Positions 58,387 to 64,000 of a DNA stretch of 64,000 nt are shown in pieces. A model generated the notes under the pieces. The model saw only the letters and a list, made by a program, of their open reading frames with translations. It was not told where the DNA came from and did no database searches. Each line of letters opens with the position of its first letter. Position 1 is the first letter of the stretch. Source of the DNA: Amarolinea aalborgensis (lineage in GTDB: Bacteria > Chloroflexota > Anaerolineae > SSC4 > Amarolineaceae); NCBI RefSeq assembly GCF_900491745.1, contig NZ_UETR01000005.1, forward strand, positions 186,001-250,000, given 5' to 3'. The translations under genes and the position numbers were made by a program.

Positions 58387-59499
58387 TTACGGCAGCATAC
58401 TCAGCGGGTTACGGTGGGCGCCGCGCACGCGCACTTCGAAGTGCAGGTGCGGCCCGGTCGAATTGCCCGTGCTGCCCACGTTGCCAATGATTTGGCCGCG
58501 GGTGACAGAGTCGCCGACCTTGACATTGAACTTGCTCAAGTGCGCATACAGCGTCTGCATCTGATTTCCGTGGTCAATCACCACGTGGAAACCATAGCCG
58601 TAAGGACTCCAACCAGCAGCGACTACGTAGCCTGAGTCGGCTGCTTTGACTGAGCTGCCCGCAGGCGCTGCCAGATCAATGCCGGGATGGCGGCTCCAGA
58701 AGCGCTGTGTTATTTGCGCTCTGATAGGCCAGGCCAGAGCGCCCGTTCCCTTACGAGCGCTGCTGGGGGCGGTTGTCGTGTAATTGACCACCTTGGCCAC
58801 GTAGGGTTTTTCGCCGCCGGGCACGATCAACATGCGCCCAACGGCCAAGGGTTGATTGATGTCGGTCAGTTGATTCAAGGGATAACCAACCACGGCGCTG
58901 GCCGGGACTTTGTATTTCTTCGCAATGCTGGTTACCGTATCGCCCTTGACGACCTTGTGATAGACGCCGCTGACCGGCAGCACCACCAGTTTTTGTCCCA
59001 GGCGCAGCAGATCAGGGTTGTCTTCAAGGCTGGCATTCGCCCACAGAATCGTTTCTGGGGAAACGTGGAACCGCTGAGACAGATCAAAAACCGTATCTCC
59101 CAGCGCAACCGTATAGGTAATAACATCTAAGCGCGGGCGATCCGGAATCTGCGTGAAGGGAATCGCATTGCGGATGAGGGTGTCACGGCCAAAATAGTTG
59201 TTGCCGCCGCGTGCTTCCAACTCTGCGTCTGTATTCGCAACTTCATTGGTTACAGACACGCCGGTGGGCAAGTCCCACTGGGGTAATTGAACGCGGCTGA
59301 GGGCCAGAACAAGCACGGCAACCAACAGCAAGGCCAAGTGTGACGCTAGACGGATAATGGATGCAGATTCATGTAGGGGATTGATTTGCGACCTAAACCC
59401 ACGCCATAAGCGGACAATTGGTCTAGGAATCACGCCACCGTCGTTTGAATCAGGCAAAGCATCAGCGTCGGCAGTAGCACTATTCGATTGCTTTGGCAT
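58387..59499 (-). CDS. LysM and M23-family peptidoglycan endopeptidase
   Basis: A 370-residue envelope protein. A cytoplasmic N-terminus (about 45 residues) is followed by one membrane helix (about 50-70, LALLLVAVLVLALS). Two LysM domains (about 128-178: YTVALGDTVFDLSQRFHVSPETILWAN in pieces; about 180-230: HKVVKGDTVTSIAKKY) bind glycan strands. The C-terminal M23 domain (about 260-365) has the zinc ligands in RHPGIDLAA and HLHFEVRV, so it should be an active endopeptidase. It probably acts in wall remodelling or cell division. GGGAGAGA precedes ATG 59499. Confidence 0.92.
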   Translation of the reverse strand: MPKQSNSATADADALPDSNDGGVIPRPIVRLWRGFRSQINPLHESASIIRLASHLALLLVAVLVLALSRVQLPQWDLPTGVSVTNEVANTDAELEARGGNNYFGRDTLIRNAIPFTQIPDRPRLDVITYTVALGDTVFDLSQRFHVSPETILWANASLEDNPDLLRLGQKLVVLPVSGVYHKVVKGDTVTSIAKKYKVPASAVVGYPLNQLTDINQPLAVGRMLIVPGGEKPYVAKVVNYTTTAPSSARKGTGALAWPIRAQITQRFWSRHPGIDLAAPAGSSVKAADSGYVVAAGWSPYGYGFHVVIDHGNQMQTLYAHLSKFNVKVGDSVTRGQIIGNVGSTGNSTGPHLHFEVRVRGAHRNPLSMLP

Positions 59500-59608
59500 T
59501 CTCTCCCATCTCCACCCTACAAGCTCCTACGAGCGAGGGAAGATTTCTTGGGGTCATGTCATTGAGTATCAACGGCTGCAGCCTTTGGCGGGGACCCAAT
59601 ACGAAAAA

Positions 59609-59636
59609 ATTATACCATTGGCAGCGAAAATGGCAA
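59609..59636 (-). promoter_or_regulatory. Promoter of the M23 peptidase gene
   Basis: On the minus strand: TTGCCA (59636-59631), 16-bp spacer, TATAAT (59614-59609). Confidence 0.65.
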
Positions 59637-59706
59637 AATCGCCGCGCGGACATGAATGGAAATTCATTTTGACCCGTGCAGGTGATCGCGTGGGAGCAAG
59701 GCGGAT

Positions 59707-60975
59707 CTAGAGCGATTCTTTATGCAAGGTCGCCAGGAATTCTTTGTTCGAGCGCGTGCGGGCCAGTCGTTCCAGCAAGGGGATGATCGCATCGGGACCG
59801 CCTCCGATAGCATCCAACATCCGGCGCATGGTCCAAACCCGCGCCAGGGTTTCAGGCTCCAGCAAAAGTTCTTCGCGACGGGTGCCAGAGCGTTCGATGT
59901 CGAAAGCTGGGAAAATGCGGCGTTCGGCCAGGCGACGGCTGAGCATCAATTCCATGTTGCCGGTGCCCTTGAACTCTTCATAAATCACGTCATCCATGCG
60001 TGAACCGGTGTCAACCAGGCAAGTCGCCATGATGGTCAGGCTTCCGCCTTCCTCAATCGTACGCGCGGCGCCAAAGAAGTGCTTCGGTGGATAAAGCGCG
60101 GCTGGGTCAATACCGCCCGAGAGCGTACGACCGCTGGGCGGCACCGTCAGGTTGTAGGCGCGCGTCAAACGCGTGATCGAGTCGAGCAGGATCGCGACGT
60201 CTCGTTTGCCTTCGACCAGCCGTTTGGCGCGTTCCAGGGCCATCTCGGCCACGCGCACGTGGTTGGTGACTGGTTCATCGAACGTCGAACTAACCACTTC
60301 CGCCTGCACCGAACGATCCATGTCGGTTACTTCCTCAGGTCGTTCACCGATCAGGACCACCATCAAGTGCACATCAGGGTGGTTGATGGAAATGCCATTG
60401 GCAATCCGCTTGAGAATGGTCGTCTTGCCCGCTTTGGGCGGCGAAACGATCAGTCCACGTTGACCGCGGCCGATTGGCGAGGTGAGGTCAATCAAGCGGG
60501 TGGCCAGCAGGTTTGGCTCGGTCTCTAGGAGCAGCTGCCGGTCCGGGAAGATGGGAGTCAAACGCTCGAAGACTGGGCGCTGCTTGGCTACTTCAGGATC
60601 AAGGGCATTCACCGCTTCCACTTTAAGCAGGCCAAAGTACTTCTCAGTGTCTTTGGGCGGGCGCACTTGCCCAATCACCAGGTCGCCGGTGCGCAGGCCA
60701 AAGCGTCGAATTTGAGATTGCGAGACATATACGTCCTCCGGGCCAGGCAGAAGATGGTCCGCGCGCAAAAAACCGATGCCATCCTGGACGATATCCAGCA
60801 CTCCCCCGCCAAAGATATAGCCTTGCTGTTCTGCGTTGTGACGCAGCAGGGCCATGATGAGGTCGTGTTTCTTCAGGCGCGAATAGCCGGTCAACCCCAT
60901 CTCCCGCGCCATCGTTTGGAGTTGTTCAAGGGTTGAATTTTCAAGATCAGCAAAGTTCACGGTCGGAGTCTCCAT
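59707..60975 (-). CDS. rho: Transcription termination factor Rho
   Basis: A 422-residue hexameric RNA helicase that ends transcription. Domain order: N-terminal Rho_N helical domain (LEQLQTMAREMGLTGYSRLKK), cold-shock-type RNA-binding domain (GFLRADHLLPGPEDVYVSQSQIRRFGLRTGD in pieces), and the RecA-like ATPase with Walker A PPKAGKTT, ALLLDSITRLTRA-like Walker B and the Q-loop/R-loop region (LSGGIDPAALYPPKHFFGAARTIEEGGS in pieces). ATG 60975 gives the family N-terminus; the upstream ribosome binding site is weak. The gene has an unusually long leader (about 390 nt). Confidence 0.96.
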   Translation of the reverse strand: METPTVNFADLENSTLEQLQTMAREMGLTGYSRLKKHDLIMALLRHNAEQQGYIFGGGVLDIVQDGIGFLRADHLLPGPEDVYVSQSQIRRFGLRTGDLVIGQVRPPKDTEKYFGLLKVEAVNALDPEVAKQRPVFERLTPIFPDRQLLLETEPNLLATRLIDLTSPIGRGQRGLIVSPPKAGKTTILKRIANGISINHPDVHLMVVLIGERPEEVTDMDRSVQAEVVSSTFDEPVTNHVRVAEMALERAKRLVEGKRDVAILLDSITRLTRAYNLTVPPSGRTLSGGIDPAALYPPKHFFGAARTIEEGGSLTIMATCLVDTGSRMDDVIYEEFKGTGNMELMLSRRLAERRIFPAFDIERSGTRREELLLEPETLARVWTMRRMLDAIGGGPDAIIPLLERLARTRSNKEFLATLHKESL

Positions 60976-61370
60976 GTGCGAAAGTCGCTGCAGTCTGCCA
61001 GAGGGCAACGTGCACGGTCAGACTGTGCCACAAGAACCACGCCTGTGGCCTATTCGCCTACGTCGAAGCCAGGACTAGAGTTGTTGCGGGGCGTAGTCAA
61101 AACGCACTCATAAGATCAGATTGCGCACCCAATCACGGTTGGTGCGGAAGCAAGGCTCAGATAAGAGCGCCGCCACAGTGAGCAGCTGCTCAGCAAAAAT
61201 CAAGGGATAATGGCATCTACAGAGGGGGCGTCCTCGAAAGAATTTATCCGCCGATCCTATTCACATGGTCTGGCGAGAGAAGGACGCTCAACCTGTCGCA
61301 GCACAAGAGGCCTTATTCAAGAAAGCAGCTTATACGAACGCTGCGACGCACACTAATTTGTGCTAAATTG

Positions 61371-61399
61371 ATTATAGCATTTTGTACACAAGTCGTCAA
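61371..61399 (-). promoter_or_regulatory. Very strong rho promoter with UP-like element
   Basis: On the minus strand: TTGACG (61399-61394), 17-bp spacer, TATAAT (61376-61371). Directly upstream (61400-61432) are phased A-tracts like an UP element. The gap 60976-61514 otherwise holds the rho leader and no recognisable gene. Confidence 0.8.
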
Positions 61400-61514
61400 G
61401 TAGTCTTTTTGGTTTTTTGTTTTTTCTAATGCGTTGTTTGTTTGTCGCCCCAGGTGAATCTCGTCAACCAGGCTGACCCAAACAACGCGAGAAGCCAATG
61501 ACGCCGAATAGCGC

Positions 61515-62306
61515 CTAGTGGGCGCCGACCAATGTAGCCCAATAATAGACTACCGGCACCACAAACAGCAGACTGTCAAGCCGGTCCCAGATGCCGCCAT
61601 GCCCAGGAATCAAATGGCTGGAGTCTTTGGCGCCCATCTGCCGCTTGACCATAGACTCGGCCAAATCGCCGAACGGCGCAATCAGACAGACCAGGCCGCC
61701 CAGCGCGGCGCCCGCCCACGGCGTTTGGCCTACTAGCCACGGGCCTAACAGCGCGCCCGCGGCGGTCCCCACCAACCAGCCGCCGATGGCGCCTTCCCAT
61801 GTCTTTTTGGGGCTGTGCCGCGGCCACAGTTTGTGCCTGCCCAGGGCGCGACCGCTAAAATAGGCGCCGGTGTCAGTGATCCAGGTCAACAGCAGCGCCA
61901 CCAGCAGCCAAGGCAGGCCCTGGGGCAGGTTTCGCAGAGCAACAAAATGGTTGAGCAAGAGACCAAAGTAGAACACGCCCGCCAGAGTCCACGCCCAATC
62001 AGTGACTGGAGCCTGAGTGGTGCGAAACAGCGCGGCCGACAAGGAAATCAGAATCAACGCCGTGAGCACCAAGCGCAAAGACCAGGCCTGCGCCCAATAG
62101 GCTTCAGCAATGATGATCACGATGGCGATCAGCCCCAGCCAGCGCAGCGGTGTGTGGCCGCCGTGGGCCAGGAGCGAAAAATACTCCCAGCCAGCCAGCG
62201 CGCCGGCCAGCAGCATGAGGCCCAGGAACCACAAGCCCCCCAGGTAGGCAAGGCCAATCACCAAGGGCGCCAGCACCACCGTGCTTAGAACGCGGTCACG
62301 TAGCAT
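61515..62306 (-). CDS. cdsA: Phosphatidate cytidylyltransferase
   Basis: A 263-residue membrane enzyme making CDP-diacylglycerol from CTP and phosphatidate, the branch point to phospholipids. It has about seven helices, and the signature at the C-terminus is intact: SPKKTWEGAIGG and PFGDLAESMVKRQ, GAKDSSHLIPGHGGIWDRLDSL in pieces. It follows uppS by 36 bp in the conserved frr-uppS-cdsA order. Confidence 0.95.
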   Translation of the reverse strand: MLRDRVLSTVVLAPLVIGLAYLGGLWFLGLMLLAGALAGWEYFSLLAHGGHTPLRWLGLIAIVIIIAEAYWAQAWSLRLVLTALILISLSAALFRTTQAPVTDWAWTLAGVFYFGLLLNHFVALRNLPQGLPWLLVALLLTWITDTGAYFSGRALGRHKLWPRHSPKKTWEGAIGGWLVGTAAGALLGPWLVGQTPWAGAALGGLVCLIAPFGDLAESMVKRQMGAKDSSHLIPGHGGIWDRLDSLLFVVPVVYYWATLVGAH

Positions 62307-62342
62307 GTCAGCTCGTTGTCTGCGATGATGAGATGACTGAAG

Positions 62343-63101
62343 TCAGGCGATCTTCACTTTTCCAAAGCGGCGATCGCGATCGGCAAAGTCCTGCAAGGCG
62401 CGTCGCAGTTCTTCCTTATCGAAATCAGGCCAAAAGGTAGGCGTCGCGTAATACTCAGCATAGGCGGCCTGCCAGATCAGGAAGTTGCTCAGACGGTACT
62501 CGCCTCCCGTGCGAATGATGAGGTCAGGGTCTGGCAAGCCGCCCGTGTACAAGTAGCGAGCAAAAACCTCCTCAGAGACTTCCTCAGGCTTGACGCCATC
62601 CTGCATGATATGCCGTACGGCATCAATCACTTCGGCGCGGCCGCCATAATTGAAGGCGACATTGAGAATGATGCGCTGATTGTTCTTCGTCAACTCCAGC
62701 GCATCACGTATTTGCTGCTGCAGGCCCGGTTCAATCCCGGCCAGGCGACCGCTGTGTCTGATCTGCACACCGTTGGCGTGCAGTTCTGATAACTGACGAC
62801 GGATACTTTCACCAACGAGCTTCATCAAACCGCTGACTTCCGCCTGAGGTCGCGCCCAATTCTCTGTCGAAAACGCGTAGATGGTCAGCGCCTTGACGCC
62901 AAACGCGACCGAGGCTTCAAGCACGCGGCGGATGTTGTTGACCCCCGCGCGATGCCCCATCAAGCGCGGCAATCCCCGCGCCTGCGCCCAACGCCCGTTG
63001 CCGTCCATGATGATGCCCACATGATACGGCACGCGCGCAAATGTCGAATTTGATGAAGCGTTCGAGGCGTTCGAGGCGTTCAATGAAGGTCCATTCGTCA
63101 T
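62343..63101 (-). CDS. uppS: Isoprenyl transferase (undecaprenyl diphosphate synthase)
   Basis: A 252-residue cis-prenyltransferase making the C55 lipid carrier for peptidoglycan and surface glycans. Motifs: GIIMDGNGRWAQARG with the catalytic Asp, GHRAGVNNIRRVLE, TIYAFSTENWARP, NVAFNYGGRAEVIDA, and PDPDLIIRTGGEYRLSNFLIWQ in pieces. ATG 63101 is the chosen start; a GTG at 63140 is an alternative. The N-terminal extension contains a threefold Asn-Ala-Ser repeat. It lies between frr and cdsA. Confidence 0.93.
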   Translation of the reverse strand: MTNGPSLNASNASNASSNSTFARVPYHVGIIMDGNGRWAQARGLPRLMGHRAGVNNIRRVLEASVAFGVKALTIYAFSTENWARPQAEVSGLMKLVGESIRRQLSELHANGVQIRHSGRLAGIEPGLQQQIRDALELTKNNQRIILNVAFNYGGRAEVIDAVRHIMQDGVKPEEVSEEVFARYLYTGGLPDPDLIIRTGGEYRLSNFLIWQAAYAEYYATPTFWPDFDKEELRRALQDFADRDRRFGKVKIA

Positions 63102-63155
63102 GGGCTTGGTCTCATCCCTCTCGATGCGGCGAGAGGCCACACAGTAACATCCGCT

Positions 63156-63713
63156 TTACACTTCCAGGACCTCGGCCTCTTTGTCACGGCCGATTTTGTC
63201 TATCTGCTCGATGTGGCGATCGGTAAAACGCTGGATTTCATCGCGACCATGACGTAGATCGTCTTCCGAAATGAGCTTCTCTTTCTCGAAATCTCGCAAG
63301 TCCTCGATGGCATCCCGACGGATGTTACGCACCGCCACGCGGGCTTCTTCGACGCGGCGATCTACCATTTTGACCAATTCGCGGCGGCGTTCTTCCGTTG
63401 GCAGCGGTATCATCAGGCGGATAATCTGACCGTCGCTGGAAGGATTGAGTCCTAAATCGGACTTGAGGATAGCACGCTCAATGGCGCTCGAATCTTTGGG
63501 GTTGAAGGGTTTGATCGCAATCAGGCGTGGTTCTGGGACATTGATGGTGGCCAATTGCTGCAATGGCGTTGGCATACCGTAGTATTCAACCAACAGGCCC
63601 TCAACCAAGGCCGGGGAAGCGCGACCAGTGCGTACTTTCTTCAAGTCATCGCGTAATGCTTCAGTGGCCTTGTGCATTCGTTCGGTCGTGTCATGAAGCA
63701 CGTCTTTGACCAT
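63156..63713 (-). CDS. frr: Ribosome recycling factor
   Basis: A 185-residue protein that, with EF-G, dissociates post-termination ribosomes. Conserved stretches: LKKVRTGRASPALVEGLLVEYYG in pieces, TPLQQLATINVPEPRLIAIKPF, ERRRELVKMV and VRNIRRDAIEDLRDFEKEKLISEDDLR in pieces. ATG 63713 has AAGGGAG at 8 nt. It is upstream of uppS and cdsA in one operon; pyrH is missing in front of it. Confidence 0.96.
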   Translation of the reverse strand: MVKDVLHDTTERMHKATEALRDDLKKVRTGRASPALVEGLLVEYYGMPTPLQQLATINVPEPRLIAIKPFNPKDSSAIERAILKSDLGLNPSSDGQIIRLMIPLPTEERRRELVKMVDRRVEEARVAVRNIRRDAIEDLRDFEKEKLISEDDLRHGRDEIQRFTDRHIEQIDKIGRDKEAEVLEV

Positions 63714-63787
63714 GACAATAACTCCCTTGTTGGAAATCTTGGCTACATGTCTGAAGGCGCAGCGGAGAAGGCAATTGCACTATACAG

Positions 63788-63822
63788 ATGCCGAGGAACC
63801 GCATGTGGCGGCTCCCCGGCAT
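63788..63822 (-). terminator. Hairpin after tsf (attenuator or terminator)
   Basis: A 15-bp stem with two G-U pairs (63788-63802 with 63808-63822), 5-nt loop, just after the tsf stop on the minus strand. No T tract follows, so it may only partly terminate or may protect the 3' end. Confidence 0.45.
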
Positions 63823-63829
63823 GAATCGC

Positions 63830-64000
63830 CTAGTTGCCCAATTCAAAACGAGCGAAGCGACGCACTACGATATTCTCGCCCAGGCGCGCCACCATATCGG
63901 TCAACAAGTTCCGAACGGTGACGCCGTCATCCTTGATGAAAGGCTGTTCGAGCAGGCAGGTTTCTTCATAGAACTTTGCCAGCTTGCCCTCGATGATGCG
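63830..64000 (-). CDS. tsf: Elongation factor Ts, C-terminal end (partial)
   Basis: The frame is open to the right edge and ends with TAG at 63832-63830. The last 56 residues read GKLAKFYEETCLLEQPFIKDD (in part) and FARFELGN, the usual end of EF-Ts, the nucleotide exchange factor of EF-Tu. The rest lies outside the window. frr starts 116 bp downstream, where pyrH would be expected. Confidence 0.92.
   Translation of the reverse strand, partial: RIIEGKLAKFYEETCLLEQPFIKDDGVTVRNLLTDMVARLGENIVVRRFARFELGN

Overview
The window reads as a stretch of a GC-rich bacterial chromosome, most probably from Chloroflexota (an Anaerolineae- or Caldilineae-like lineage). I base this on the mix of soluble HisKA_3 and 7TM-GAF sensors, several transmembrane Ser/Thr kinases, LVIVD and SBBP beta-propeller surface proteins, the DUF5678 plus aspartyl-protease pair, and secreted proteins with a YLP-type motif. 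This taxonomic call is inference, because no rRNA or tRNA gene is visible. Core genes (rel, ftsK, coaE, pyrH, rho, cdsA, uppS, frr, tsf) show it is chromosomal; many toxin-antitoxin modules, gene remnants and repeats show an active accessory fraction.

Layout. 1-7.2 kb: the tail of a PIN-domain gene, a complete binding-protein-dependent ABC importer (lipoprotein, two permeases, ATPase), an acyl-CoA dehydrogenase-like gene and a secreted beta-sandwich protein. 7.4-18.6 kb: rel on the minus strand, then a plus-strand run with a GNAT-like protein, a HisKA_3 kinase/LuxR-type regulator pair, a GNAT acetyltransferase, a 7TM-GAF-HTH sensor, a triple-S1 protein and ftsK. 18.8-23.2 kb (minus): VapBC, a RecQ helicase with a fused N-terminal module, and a DUF488 protein.

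23.3-40.5 kb is the most striking region. A tightly packed plus-strand operon encodes three membrane Ser/Thr kinases with different ectodomains (carbohydrate-binding-like; the same module plus a TolB-like propeller; SH3 plus FGE-like). An O-antigen-ligase-like protein lies between the first two, and a LuxE/LuxC-type acyl-reductase pair follows without luciferase or LuxD. A 14-bp (2 x 7) minisatellite separates this operon from a convergent two-gene unit for a membrane subtilase with a cytoplasmic FHA domain and a small membrane protein. Kinases, FHA reader and surface-glycan gene together suggest an envelope-sensing phospho-signalling system (inference). coaE and a frameshifted ABC-F ATPase follow.

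40.5-55.7 kb is accessory: HigBA with an operator inside its promoter and an almost leaderless start, an AbiEii-like pair with a leaderless start, MntA with a broken HepT, four beta-propeller secreted proteins, a SWIM-like protein lacking its SWIM core, and several gene fragments. A promoter plus about 220-nt leader is present twice (near 46.45-46.75 kb and 49.90-50.20 kb). Two hairpins in it keep pairing despite sequence change, which suggests a structured regulatory RNA. One copy drives the LVIVD-repeat protein; the other ends in a truncated start of the same gene.

55.7-64 kb: pyrH, msrPQ, a LysM/M23 peptidase, rho with a long leader and a very strong promoter, then cdsA-uppS-frr-tsf on the minus strand. 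pyrH, normally between tsf and frr, sits 7.3 kb away on the other strand. Methionine sulfoxide repair is represented in both the cytoplasm (msrA) and the envelope (msrPQ).
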